DNA of 64,000 nt from Micropterus salmoides. Lineage: Eukaryota > Chordata > Actinopteri > Centrarchiformes > Centrarchidae. Of this stretch, positions 13,468 through 27,600 are shown one piece after another; the stretch's first letter is position 1; every line of letters starts with the position of its first letter. The notes under the pieces were generated by a model that had not been told where the DNA came from, made no database searches, and worked only from the letters and a program-made list of their open reading frames with translations. The DNA is taken from contig NW_024041262.1 in the NCBI RefSeq assembly GCF_014851395.1, positions 14,809,671 to 14,873,670 of the forward strand, read 5' to 3'. The position numbers were made by a program, and so were the translations under genes.

Positions 13468-14818
13468 TTTAACTTATATAGATAGTTCTATGTACAAAAT
13501 ATATTTTAGGGACTTCATGATCAATTGTATCCGTGTTAAACCCCCCCCACCAGGATTTCTATCTCAGACACTTTCAGAGGGAATAATTATCCTTAGATGA
13601 GGCAATCACCAACCAGCGTTGAACAGTGAACACCAGAATGCAATCACAAATCGTAGGTTTAAGCTTCAGAGACAAAAGCACCAGAAACAGGCATAGGCAA
13701 TCAAGAAATATTCTGTACAAATCAATGGTTGTATTGTAAGTAGTGTATGTATGCGAAAAGACTGTAGTGGAAAAAAGATTTTCAGGTCTGGTTTTTTTTT
13801 TTTTTTTTATTTCCTGGCATGTTGTTCATCTTTAAAATACACAGAAGATTACTGATATGCAGTTTATCATCTTTTTTTTTTTACGGTACAGTGAGACCCC
13901 GATTCCTGTGTAATGACACTGTTATAGGATTACTCTACAAACACAAAATAAAAACACATTAGCTGGCTTACTATCCTTAGGAAATGCATCATAATGACCA
14001 CTTTGCAACAAAAAGACAATGCCCATACAGTCCTTAAAGATGCACAGTTCAAAAGGAATTGACATTAAAACAACTGATTTAATTCAACAATAAAATCAAG
14101 TTAAATGCGCAATTACACAGGAATCTGTTAAATATCAAAACAAAATATTAACAGAAATGTTCTTTACACAAATGTAGCAAAAGACTTTTATCATAGATAT
14201 AATAACAGGTGACAAACCCTAAAATAAATGATAATCTCTTGCCTTTCTGTCATAAAAACCTGACAAACCCATGAAATCTCAAGAGATAAGAGTGACAAAG
14301 ACTCACATTTGTTGCAACAAGACTCTGTACAGCTCAGTGTGGAGTAAAAATGGTCGACAGCTTTTAAAATTCTGCAGATCAACATGCCCCCTCCTCCTCA
14401 GGAGTTCATGGAAAGCCAAGGCATTATAAAAGGTAACGCAACTCCTTGTACTCAAAGATGAAAATAAAGTCATAGCTTTAGAGGATTCTTTAAAAATAAA
14501 ATAAAAACAACTTACAAAACAAATTAGTAAACAGCCAGAGGAGCATGGAGGTTTTTCTCCTACATGGCATCCACCCACCACACCAATCCAAGGGCAAGTT
14601 CAAAAGCCTAATGTCCAAGTTGCACAGCAAAATGATACAACAACAAACTACAGTGAAGAATCAGAACAGAACTTCAGTGTTTCTCTGCAACTTCTTTAAC
14701 CGTAGGCACACTGAAAAAAATATTTTTTAACAAATGAAACTTCCAGTTTGGTAATAAAATGCTCCTAACTTTTTCTTAAGTTTTGGGGTTTTCCATGCTT
14801 CAGTCTGATGTCTGATGA

Positions 14819-14824
14819 TTTATT
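14819..14824 (-). terminator. Candidate atrnl1 polyadenylation signal (AATAAA)
   Basis: First canonical hexamer downstream of the atrnl1 stop. Cleavage would be expected 10-30 nt beyond it. Whether it is used cannot be told from sequence. Confidence 0.35.
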
Positions 14825-15515
14825 CGTGCCTCCTGCAGTTTGTAGTGTTCTCCCACACGCCGCTGGTAGTGATCGCAGTCTCATGTCTCTGCAGCATTTG
14901 TATGTATTCCACAGAAAATACAGACTTTAGCTTTAGCTGGGTGGATGATACAGTAAATGCTAAAAGAGATCGATGATGCTAATTGGCAAAAGTGGTCACG
15001 GCGTGTTAAAGAGAGTCCTGGCCTAGCGTGTAGCTTTTTCTCCACAAAAAGGCAGAATGAAGTCAGTCCTTACAGCAAAGGCTGAGATAAGAGTCAGGAG
15101 TGTCATAATAACTAAATGCTTTAGCACCATAGAAAACCACTTGTTGGCAAGCAAAAAGAAGCACAGAAACCTCATAGGCAGTATTTAATGGACATCTACC
15201 AGCAATCTATTACACCATCCGTTGTACTTTCTACACGGTGTGAAGGAAATCAGTTAAACTTGGGTCAGGCAGGTGGAGGAAAAGTTGTTTCTGATCACCT
15301 GTAGAAACAGAGCAATTGGGCAAAGGTAAGCAGTGTTGTGCTCTTGGGACTTGGCAAGTTTTAGTGAAAACTTGGTTGGTAGCAGCCAAATTAAATCTTC
15401 TACATGTAGCCGTGTCTTGTCTCTGGAAAGGCCTCCAACTGGGACCTGCGGCATGTTGGAACAATATGACCTCTGATGGTTTAAATAGGGACCCAATGGA
15501 TTGACGAGTTGAACC
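14819..15515 (-). other. Probable proximal 3' UTR of atrnl1
   Basis: This is sequence after the stop codon. On the gene strand an ATTAAA variant signal lies at 15189-15184 and the first AATAAA at 14824-14819, about 690 nt past the stop. Further AATAAA words follow (for example 13811-13806), so a longer UTR is possible. The UTR end is inferred from these words only. Confidence 0.4.
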
Positions 15516-15640
15516 TCAGACGCAGGTGCCTTGGTGTGCTGGAGGAAGGGCTTTTCGGTTCTTTAACACCTGGGACTTGTCCTTAAAATCTGTTGGTTTC
15601 TGCTGTGAAATGTCTATCAGCGCACTGGCAACGATGATTC
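15516..15640 (-). CDS. atrnl1: atrnl1 last coding exon: C-terminus and stop
   Basis: The exon has 125 coding nt entering in phase 1 after acceptor CCTCCTTTAG. The peptide reads IIVASALIDISQQKPTDFKD, then KSQVLKNRKALPPAHQGTCV and TGA at 15516-15518. The block (I/V)ASALIDISQQ and the GTCV terminus identify the end of attractin-like 1 (ATRN ends GTCI as I recall). Confidence 0.97.
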
Positions 15641-18600
15641 CTAAAGGAGGAAGAAAGTGAGAAAAATGTGGAGGTGGTGAAAACAACAAAATTTTACAGG
15701 TATTTTTTGCATGACATGACAAACACACAATTTTAAGTACAACCTTTTGCAGCTGACATGGGATGAATCGTCTCCCCATTAAGAAATACGTGTATTTATG
15801 CACGAGGTACAGCAGCATAATGTCACAGATTATTTGAATCTCCGACACTCTGACAGGATCGGTCAGGATAAACTGACAACAGCCTCTCTAATCATGAAAG
15901 TAATTCATTAAAGCATAAACACATAGCCTATAGAAATCTATTTACGCATGATCCATCAGGGGAGCTATGTTAAGCCGAGCTCCCCCATAACTTGCACGCT
16001 GCCTACAATATGGACCATCGGATTCTAGGAATAGGAAATAACATTACTCTTTTACTCATGGATTTGTTTTTCTGGTGCGGAAATATTTCTCTGTGTTGGT
16101 GAATTATAAAAAAAACAAAAAAAAACACCACTTAATTTCGGGTCAAAATGCGTGTGAGATTGTAACGGGTATAATATTACTGTTTTTTTTTTTTTTTAGT
16201 AATGTGTTATATTACGGCGTTACAGAAAAAGGCAATACATTACTGTAATTGACCCTTCACTAAGTCACGCCCCCCTTCGTTACTGTTGCGAAGTCCTACA
16301 AACTGTTGGATTTGTTGGACTTTTATCTGTCTTTGTCTATTACTGCACTCCCTGGAGAAATATTGTCTAATTTTTGGAAAAAAGAAATAGACAGTCTTGC
16401 AGTTGCACTGTGCATTTGAAGGTTGAATTCAGGCTGTCAAAGTGACGTGACAGAAGACAGAAGCTAAAGCCTACCAATCAGAGTAAAAGTGAACCACCGT
16501 AATATTATTATTATTGTCTACTGAGAAAGAGGACAACGATATTAAGGATCAACACTGCTTCTGTACAGCTGGGTAAGTCACTATTACAATCATTAAAAAG
16601 CAGAACAGCAGGGCTTAACAACGTTACATTCAGTAGTAAATTAGCTAGTGTTAGCTAACTAATATTACATTAGAAACAATAAGACAGCCAACTTTTTCCT
16701 GGATTTGTTTTAGGTTTTGGAAAGTGATTAAATAGTACTTCTCCTTTCAACCTCTCTGGGTAGTTATTGTAACTATTAAAAGTGCCCCAGGAACAGTGTT
16801 TCACCATATCTTGCAAAAATACAGCAAAAAAAGCTAGAAAACGACTCCTTTTACATTAAAGTCAATAGAGCAGTTAGAGAGTCCTATACTGCGCTGTGAT
16901 TGGCCATCTACGTATTCGGGGCATGGCTTAGCGAAGGGTCAATTGCGTTACTTTTGTAACACATTACTCCCAACACTGGCTGTACGTGACATGTATTCAT
17001 TGTTTTTGAAAAGATGTTGTTTGGAAGTTACATCTTTTCAAGATCTCTGGTAAGTGTGGTCTTTAAAGACACTTGCTGCATACTGCAAAGCTTATACATT
17101 TGAATCAAAATAAGAAAAATGTTGACATCAAAATGACAGTTATTGTTTGCGTGTGAGTTACCTGATTGTCCTGGGGGAGGTAAGCCTGAGGGCCCGGAGG
17201 GCAGACGCATGAGGACAGTCAACACAGCAGCTTTCCCTCCAGAACAAGGCTCCATCGCAACCGGTTTGGGTGCACCCTGAGAAGACAGATAAAATCATCC
17301 AGATGACTATGAAAGACGGTTAACTTTCCAAAAACATAAAAACGTTCACTGGTTTATTAGGATTTTACAGTAAAAATATTGACTATGGAAAGCTGTATCC
17401 TGCACAGACAACACCAATAATAGTATTTTATGTGAAACAGAATGCTTGATAGAAGTCCTTAAATCGACTTGATTGGCACACTAACACAGGATCTTTTGGT
17501 TGACATACATTTTGCAGTGATGCGACAGTCATACTTGAAAAGTCTTGATAGTTGTTTTCTGCAGAATTTTATTTTTTTATTTTATGGGACCAACGGTCAC
17601 TGATATCAGCTGCTGGAGTTGCTGCATTTAAGACGAGACACCCTCCTCCTGAGACAAATGGTTCTATTGGTCACACAATGAAAACACTTGTGTGTGTCCC
17701 TGTCAGACAGTCCACGTGTCGAGGCAATGACCTACCCTCGGAGTTAATGGCCAAAACTGCTTGTCTCAAGCGTGAAAAACATGTCATCCTGATAATGAAT
17801 GTCAAGGGTTTCACAGCATGTTTTGGATGAGGGGATAGAAATTGGGGAATAATAACATGTCTGAATAGAGCTGAGGTTTTTTTCTTTTTTTCTTCTTTGT
17901 TTGACTGAATTTAAAATGAAGATGAGAGAGTTGACAAGAGGCAAAATGGTCCAAAAACAGGGATGCACAAGTAGATTAAAACATGAGAGAATCAGGATGA
18001 ACTAATTTGTATTAAGATGTTCCAATTAATTTTTTTGTTGTATATTTTCCCCTCTGCAAAAAAAGCAGCTTATTTGTGTATTTTGAATGAGAATTTACTC
18101 CAAAAACCTTGATATACGAAATATACACGTATGTTAAGTATAAATGATACATTGAGCACCAAAAGTTACACACAGATTTGTTCGAGCTGTCAAGGGACAA
18201 AATATATTTAACATAACATCTGATGTAAATGCATGTGAAGGTACTGTTTCACCCACTCTTTGCCACGTGGAGTAATTTAATCAAATGAAGCATGCAGTGT
18301 AATACCCCATGCAACTTCCAATTAAGTTTGCCACTTCAAATGCCATAGTTCACAACTACAGTAAGTTTCTTAGTTACTCAGTGACACTGGAGGTGTTAAA
18401 AAAGCCATTTAACATGATTAACCTCATAATACAGACAGTATGGATGAACATTTCTTCTCAGCACACCACAGATAAGGAGAGAAACTGAAACGTCAAATAT
18501 TTGACAACTTCTTAAAAGCTCAACTAAAAGAATCAACCCAAACCAAAAAAAACAAATATGTCCAGGAATAATAACAGTGTAGTGTTTGGTGTGTTTAAGA

Positions 18601-21600
18601 GTTCTTAAAATTAATAGCATAGCTGCTTATGGCAGCTAGTTAGCACAGCATTGTTCAACCAAAACCTTCCCAACTACACCTGGCCAATGTTTGGCTATTT
18701 TGTAATCTAATAAAACATGCATAGGCTATTATATTAGCGTGTCTGTCATGCAAGCAGAAAAACTAGCCAAGCTTGTGCGCAATATATTACTTTTCCTTAG
18801 TTTAAGTTACAGTTTTTAGTTTACAGACACTGAAAAAAGGTGGACAAGTATGAATGGAGCATCTTTCAGGGCACATTGTACTGCAAATTATTTACTGATA
18901 AGTTTGTCCAGATAAAGGAGCTAATTCAAGGTAAAGCTAATGATTAGTTAGCTTATCAATGAACACACTCTGTAGTCAAAGGAGTAAATGTTTCTTTTTA
19001 TGAAGAATTGTAGTGTATAAACATGGCAAACTTTAACAAGCACACTATTGAATGTTGATTCTGAGCGGAACTGGATTTGTCCTTCATCACAACAGAGCCC
19101 TCTTTGCAGAATTCAGATAATTTCTGGAGGTTATGAATGCTGTCAACATTGGCCCAGGTTGTTTTCCATTTCCCTGTACTTCTAATCAGCTGGAACTAAC
19201 ACAGAGGGACAGAAAGATGAGGGAGAATGGGGAGCAGGACAAAGGTGGAGAAATAAAAATAAAAAGGCAGACCAGAGTACAAATAAGTATGTGACACAGA
19301 CAAACTCTAATTGTTAATAAGCTCTTCTAGGAAACCCAAGATTTATACAGTTTTTACTCAGGCCATATAACTAATGCATACTCAACTTTAAGACTAATTT
19401 ATATGTAACCCATGGATCAACTGTAAAGACAAACTTCATACATTCATTAGTCCAGGGGGCCTCAAGTGTCTTCTCAAGACTGCACATCAAGTATTAAGTA
19501 CATATATATACATACATATCAAGTACATATTTTATATGTAATGCTCTGAATGACTCAAAACCTTCATAGGCACCATGTGAAAGCAAATCCAATTTCAGAC
19601 ATGAGAGGACTGGACTGCACACACAAGACATGTTTCTGTATTGCAGGCAGGTTCGAAACTGACAGACTGTTTATGTGCATTCTTACTCAGTCCAATTAGG
19701 CCAGAACGATCGGAACACAATATTCTTGTGCATCTTTTTAGGTAAATTGATGATAGAGAGGCACATATTAGATTAGATCTACAGCTGACATACAAGGGCA
19801 ATTAAATTGCCAGCCATTCCACAACCACTGAAGTGATCCTGCTAATGAATAGCTATATAAGCCACGTTCATACAAGGGAGCCAATTTAACCAATGCTGAC
19901 TTTATTTACTGATTAAAGCAGATTCCACTGCAAGCTATACTTTAGTGGATCACTGGGTGAAAAATCATAGCTGATACAAATTAGTAAACACTGTGACAAA
20001 ATTCTGGTTTTAAGACTTGTTCCAACACTTCTGTATCGTATATGTAAAAAATACTGTCTCAATCATTGTGAAATACTAACACCATAATATTAATCAAATA
20101 GTATTTAAATACATGGCAAGTGCTACTTCTAGAGGTTTAATGGTTTATCGGTCCACTACTTTGGTCAAGGCTGAAATATCTCAACTGCTGAACGGCGAGA
20201 AATTAAGATGAAATGTCACACAGAAATTCATGATCCCCACATGATGAATCCCACCAACTTTGGGTATCCCCTGATTTTTCATTTAGCGCCCCCATTAGGT
20301 AAAAATTTTATTTTGTAATGACTTTTCCATCAGCTGAAGCTGAAGCTCGTGTTTTGACTTGGTGCTCAAATGCAGTCAAGAAGGACTCTGTATCCCAAAT
20401 GCCAGACTGTTAATTGTGAAGATGAAACTTTCATATTATCATCTGGTTGCTGCTGTTTACATTCACCCCAAATGCAAATGCACTGTGGAATGTTCTGGGT
20501 CTTATACATGTATGTAGGGTATATATGTACATGAATAACTGCATTGTTTTATTTTACATGTTACCATATTTTAATTTAGACCTACACTTAATTATGTGTG
20601 TGTGTGTGTGTGTGTGTGTGTAGCGCGAAGGAACTACAAATTCCATTTCGTTATGCAGCCTTTTACCGTTGAATGACTTATAAACAACCTTGTAAACTTA
20701 TTGTTGTACCTTGTTGTTGTTTAGCGGCAATTAGCAACAGTTGCTTAACTAAGACGTGTTAGCATTTAGCTCATAGCACTGCTGTACTTAAGTTACAACC
20801 TCATAGAGCCGCTAGCATCGCTGTAGATGCTCAAGTCTTGTTAATCCAAACACATACGCGACCCGTTTGCTAACTCTCGCTGCGGCCATGTTACTCTGCA
20901 GACAGCTCTTTCTCATGTTCTTCAGCACCATGTACCAATCACCAGGCAAGCTATGGACTTAAATTATACACAAAGTCGACTAGTAATAGTATTGATATAA
21001 ATGGTAGTAGTAGTATTAGTATAAGTATTATTACTAGTAACTTTGTGGCACATAATGCCTTTTCGCAATGCTGTCTGTCAATTAAATAACCAAATGATGA
21101 CTAACCTTAGAGTGTGCATTTCCACATCAGATTCTTTGCTGCGCTATTTATGGAACAATACTTATCTATGCAAGTACTGTCACACACAATGCCATGATTT
21201 TTGCCATTACAGCAAAGTAACACATTTTTATTTTGGGTGAAAGGCAACAATAAGCATAGCATAATTAAATCGCCTTCTTTTTTCTTGCTCTCTCTCATTT
21301 TATCTGTGAAATGCTTTTATTAATCTGAGATAACGGAAGCATTTCTACAATGCAGAGGAAAATAAAAACATTAATAAATCATTTTATTCCATTTCAATCA
21401 TTGGGGTGGCATTTTCTATCAAGGTTTTTTTTTTTTTTTAAACTGCACCGTCCATTTTCATATCTTTCCAAAGAAGGTTTACACAGCATGCCTTTCTACT
21501 AAGCATTAATCAAGCACGAGGACTGTATTATGGTCATTCATAGCCATCCAAGCACATAAACTTGCATACACGCACACACACAATGTATCTGCTTTCTTTT

Positions 21601-24600
21601 CCCCTGCTGACAGGTGTCATCCATCATACTAGCTGTCCGTTAGTGGTGCCATATGTTGAATGCCAGCCATAGTGAATAGAGACATCTGTGATATCAAGGC
21701 CTAGGCCTGCAGTGTTTGGACTCGGCTGGCTCGCTGTCCAACAGCTGCTGACATCTTGGTCACTAAAAGCAATGTCCATCTCTTGGGATTTAAAACTGAC
21801 AAAACAATGGAGGAAATGGGCACAAAGGCTGTTTTTATTTTCTCTCAGGCCAGCTGGAGGGTCTGCAAAGTCTTAGTGACAGAGAGCTGGTACTAACTAA
21901 TGCAGTGAGATCACTGCTGACAGAACAATCACAGAATAAGTTCTTAAATGTTTTCATGTGTTTTCATGTGTGTGGGGAGACATTTGGCACTTCAGCTTCC
22001 TGTAAAGCTGCACCAGTGTGGTTATGATGCAAAAATGAATTCCATGCCCCTAACAGAACATTTTACCTTAAGAAAACCTCAAGACTTTCAATTTCCCCTG
22101 TACTGTATGCAACTCTTGCATTTTGTGCTATATATATATATGCTTACATTACCTATACAAGTAGTCTTGTTTGCATTGACTCAGTGAATGAGTGGGTCCA
22201 AGTTAAAAGTACAAACAGGGCTGGTGAAACAAATAGGAAACCAGTGATGCTAGGCGTGGCATCCGTGTCCTCTTTGATATCAACAAATATTTCCAATAAA
22301 GTGGTGCCAGATGCTGACCAATTAACCTTTATAAAAGAGAATTAGGCTAGTTACATATGGTTCACCTTCAGCTTGCGCCAAGCTATGCAACGGAGCTGTA
22401 TGTGGTCCAACACATGCATTTGCACATTTGAAACCATGTAGATTAGATTTTGCTCAAGGAATGAGTCCAAACTACACTGACATATTTGAAAACCTGACAA
22501 AGGCTGTGTGAGTATGATAATGTGCTTCCAGATATACAAATATATGAGATATAGACGCATCTACTTGATGCAAATCATTTTAATCCCCTGGAAGCTTAAA
22601 ATAAAAATAAACTTCTTAATATATTATAGTAAGAAACACCTAAGAAATTGCATGTTGGGCAAATGTGTATAAATGTCTAAATGCATGCAGGATTGGCAAT
22701 AAGAGCTCTGAAAAATATTTTCAACATAGAAATGTGTATTGTGTATTATTAACATAGTTATTTTTCCTCTGCTTCACTGCAAGATCATATAACTGTATAT
22801 GATCTTTCAGGAAGCATACAAGGTGCTCATGTCGGATTTGGCTACTGCACATCTTGAATTATCATCAGACACTAAGGCTGTGCTGCCCTCACATATTGTT
22901 GAATGGGATTTTAAACCACAGGAAAATCTGGAATGGCAATGATTAACAAAATAGCACTCAATTAATTCATTATCATTATGATCCTTGACAATTATACTTT
23001 TGTTTGGGGCAAGAAAGTTGCTTGTTTGTACCCTTGTATGCTTAATTCACCGGATACCATATGTTTTGGTAGGTGCCAATAATATGCAAAATGTGTAAAA
23101 AATGTAGGAAACAGGCATGCAAGTTATTTCTAAACCAACAAAGGTCTCCGGTGTTTTCTGCAACAATAATTTTATAGTAAACTTCCTTCAAAGCTGTATG
23201 GACATCTAAGTGAAATTAAAAGTCAAGCATTCACAGGTTCACTCTGCATCTTGAAAGTGTCAAGAAACAGAAGACTGGAGATGTGTTCGTTTTCCAGTTA
23301 TCGCTTCCAAAACAGCTTGGGACTCTCAGACTCTCAGCAGTACTCTCCAGTGAATGCAAAGTCTCTACCTTAATGCACTCTATAACAGGAACACTGTCTT
23401 TGGTTTCTGTGCAAGAAGGGGAGGGCTGGAATAAATTATTAAATAAAAGACACAGACATCTCACTGACAAGTATGTAATTAACATTTTACTCAAATCAAG
23501 GTAAAGGGGTTTCCAACACTTTTCAGATTCCGGTTGTAATTCACTGCTTTAAGAGTGCAGCAATAAAGTGCACTCAGACAGCTAAGAAGCATTGTTTTTC
23601 TCCTCTTTTATTCTTTACATTGCCCTTCACAATACCATAATGCATAGTGAGTACCACTCAGCCTACACAAATAGCTAATGTAGCACCTCTTTACTGATTG
23701 CCACAGTGATTTTATTTCTCTCAGCAGCAGGTGACACTGAGATGGCCCCGCCTGAGGAAACACTGTTGGTCCTGCGAAGTCAATTTGAGGATGTAGCTTC
23801 ATATTGCTTTAAGGTACTGTTTTATCCCAAGTGGCATCGAGTCCTAGACTGTGCTTAGTGCCAGAGTTCTTCTCTACTTCCTGTTTGTACGGGTGGTATT
23901 AAAAGGTATGAAGATGTGAACTACCAACTGGTCAGTACAGAGAATTCCAGACGTGCAAATTAGCCAAAATAAAAACATGTAGTAAAATAAACACTAAGGA
24001 CAACAAAAACACAATAATAAAATGCTCCTGACTTTAAAATCAGAGCAATACCTTTCCAATGCAGTGATGCTTTTTCTAAGGAGTGACCACCTTTTCTTTG
24101 TAAGAAATTAAAACAACCATGAAAAAATCTTTAGAAAAATCTATACAAATCTTGGCATCATGACATCACTTCACATTAAAGATGCTGGTTCGATTAAAAA
24201 ATGTCAGCAAGTCTGTAGCCCTGATTGAAGAGGACAGTTCATATTAAGAAGAGGGGCATGGCAAGAGAGTATTTGTTATTGATATGGTGAACGGATAAAA
24301 AGCTGACATATCTCGAGGAGAATGCATGAGCTGGTTGAGTACTGCAAAATACAGTCTAATTACGTAGCACTACTGCTGTATGTCAATAGAAGCACTAAGG
24401 CATCTAAGCTTGCTTGTATAAATTGGGAACATTTATACCAATTTACCATTTATTGCATACACTGTATTGGCACAAGTTTGATAATATTTTGTGTGTGTGT
24501 GTGTGTGTGTCTTAAGCAGACAAGCATTACTCACATCAACCACAGGCTGCAACAGTTCTGTTTGTTCTCCCCTGGCATCCAGTGCAACAGCAACTGAGGC

Positions 24601-27600
24601 AAATGGACGACTGGCCATCTGCTGACGCTCTCTCATCAGCTGCTGTAATATCGACACAGATGAGAAATGAGCAAAACATAGTCCAATCAGCAATAGATAA
24701 ATATAGAAAGAAGTGAGAAATAGTAAAGTAATATTTTACATGCCAATACATTATGAAGCTGAAAATCATCAGCAGATCAATTCAATCAATTAATTTGATT
24801 GCAGCAGTTTGCAACATGATATTTCATTTCCACATACAGTATACCAGCACAGACAAATACAAAGGATTCCCTCAAGGGTTCGGCACAGAAACGCTTTGTT
24901 TAGGTTAGTGCCCAAAAGTTATACCATTTCTGTTGCTTAAACTGATCAGAAAATAGCTTCTCGTTCCCCACTAATCAATATTGTAAAACAACTAGCGCCA
25001 CACTTTCATCAGCAATGCAGTGTCTGATCAATATCGAAACAGGCCACCATTTTAGTGCCAAGGACATCACTGATTGGTATTGGATTTGTGATGAGCTTTA
25101 GTGTGCTACATTAAGATCTAATTGTACTTCAGATTACTGAGCCCATCAAGCCACTGTGATGATCGGCCTTATAACCTGCCTTTCCTTTGTACTTCTCTGA
25201 AGTTCTACATGCACATAAACATAAAAACAATTTCATACAAATCTATGTAGTCATAAAGTACACATGCAAATACTGTAAAAATGAATTTAGAGTAAGAACG
25301 ATATTCGTTATTTAAAGAGTTTGGAGGGTGGTGTTTTTTTATCCTTTCCAAATCCAAAAACACAAGAGCAAATATGTAAGACATAAATTAAAAAGGGTTT
25401 GCTTAAATGTAAGCTGCAAACGTTAGTTTGTCTGGCTAACTAGCTTACTACCTAGCATTACAGTAGTAACTCATGTTACTTTTGAGGCCAAGGGGCATTT
25501 TATTAGCTAACTACATTTTGTGGTGTTCTAGGTCACAATAAAAAAAAGCTCTGTTCTTAATAGTAAATCAACTGTGTAGTAATTCCCCACTGTGTGGAAG
25601 CCTGTCCTGGATGCCTCTCTAAGCGTATGCAATGCTGACAGTGTTCGTCTTTTAGCACAGTATCATGTATAAAGCAAACAAGTGCATATTTAAGAGCCCT
25701 TTTATGGGGATTTTCATTTTAAAAAATGTGAGCTGGAAACATTAAAGCCAGAGACACCGTTTTCAACTCGTGGAGCTAATGTTAGCTGAGGAAACAAGCT
25801 ATCAATAGCTGCTAAAATCTGCCAGCGACTGTTGTCATTTGAGCCGACAAAGCAATGGTAGTCTGCTAGAAATTAGAAGCCTGCTTTTGTCTACTGCTGT
25901 CTAAAATCAAGGGCACATTATTTTTAAAATGACTGAGAATTTCATGTGGAAATCTGCCTCTGTATCATTGGAAACTGCCATACGAGAATGGAAAGCTTGA
26001 CATTCAGTCACTAAGGTGGTGGGGCAAATAGTCTGCCCAGGAAACAGAAGTTTACTGAAAAATGTACTTAAATCATAGTAGGAAGTAAATTTCACTTAGT
26101 CAAATAAGGTTTAAAATGAAAAACAAAAATATTCATTGTATGGCGTAATGATACATCAACTCATCCTACAACAGAGGAATATCTATCTTTTTTCAAACAC
26201 TCTAAGCACTTTAAAACTCAACTCACATCATCCGTTTGAAAAAATGTGCCTGTTTGGGTCAGCTGTATGGGAATGTTGAGCTCTATTGTGGTCTTATTCC
26301 TCAGTAGGAATTTGTCCTTGGTGTAGTAATAAACCCTGGGATTCTTGTGTCCAGAGCGTCAGCCTCACTCACTCTGAATATTATTAAGTATTCATTAGTC
26401 TGGCTATTAATTGTCAAAATTTAGATGAGGTCTGGAGAGGTTGATAGCATTGTACAAACGAACAAGTGAAAAAAAATCTTTAGAAGATGCTTTGAATCAA
26501 CATCTTGGAGTATCAAGGACTCCATCTATATGTTTACAAAGAGTATGTCAGAGCAGTGTATTGATTTTTTTTGTTATCGCTCTGTTGAGGGCGTACACGG
26601 GAAAACATTCAAAAGTGATGGTGGTATTCAATTAATGTGTCAAAACCTTATTGGATATTTGGGAGCTAACAGTGACTCATTATTAATACTTGCACAGACA
26701 GTTCTTCAACAACAGCCTTAATCTGTGGCTTTTTGTAAGGTTCAATTAAAAAAAGACCTCACGCTGGCTACCAAACAATGAATCAAAACATCATGTTCTC
26801 AAACCTAGCCGATAATTAATACACTTTTAAAGTAAATGCACTCTAACCTGTTTGAAACACCTGAAATGGCAAACAACAATGTAACGCAATGCATTTAATT
26901 TTCATTTTCACCTTTATATACAAGAGTGATATTTATTTTAATAGTTACAGATGGCATTCACTTTGGATAATTCTTTATTGACTGTGTGTTATATTCAATT
27001 TGCAGATTCAACAGTGATAATTAACATTATGACACAATGTTCAATACCCTTTCAAATAGCTGTAATGACATGATCTAATGCTCAAAAATGTAAAATAAAT
27101 CTTTATTGCAGGTGACAAAACACACACAGTGGCAAAGTCGAAACACGCCGCCTGCAGTCCTTCAGAGGGGTTCTTTAGCTCAGCTAGGCCATGTGCATAA
27201 CCTATTTGTCAAAAAGCCCAGTCTTTCCCCTCTCAAATAAAACCAACACGAAAAAAGGCTAAAAATTTGAAATATGGTCAGTGTGTATATGATCTGTGTA
27301 TCATAAATACTGTCTCGCAGCCCATGTTAAAGCATTTTGAACACTAAACTATTCCTTTCCAGACAAGCCTTCACTGGTGGGGAGTGAAGGAGTGGAAAGT
27401 TCGGGTCAGTTCTGTGTACGAATTGCTTTGCTGAATCACTCTGAAAACATTCCCTAGGGGAGGTAAAGCTGAGAAAAAAAAAAAACAACAGCCATGTGAA
27501 ATTGAGATTGATCACCTGATTGATTTTTCTTTTTGTAGGTCTGATTTTTAAACTTTAAATCTAAGGGTCCATGTTGTACATCTCTACTATTAAACATCAA

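Larger units (their letters stand above)
4101..14818. other. Intergenic DNA and possible distal 3' UTR between gfra1 and atrnl1
   Basis: No coding exon is recognised on either strand. It holds the nested MITE at 5268-5960, a (CA)n at 13445-13467, T runs at 13793-13808 and 13872-13882, and a GC-richer stretch at 10600-10650 and 10985-11025. The short open frames here show no domain, signal peptide or splice support. Confidence 0.7.
15641..17161 (-). other. atrnl1 intron (last, 1521 bp)
   Basis: More than half of this intron is occupied by a nested pair of repeats (16130-16980, listed separately). The remainder shows nothing recognisable. Confidence 0.85.
17277..24534 (-). other. atrnl1 intron (window intron 14, 7258 bp)
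   Basis: Non-coding. It has (GT)n tracts at 24490-24510 and 20595-20621, a dispersed repeat at 20150-20310 and another at about 20640-20945, and a T run at 21426-21439. Nothing definite is seen in 17300-20100 or 21450-24480. Confidence 0.82.
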
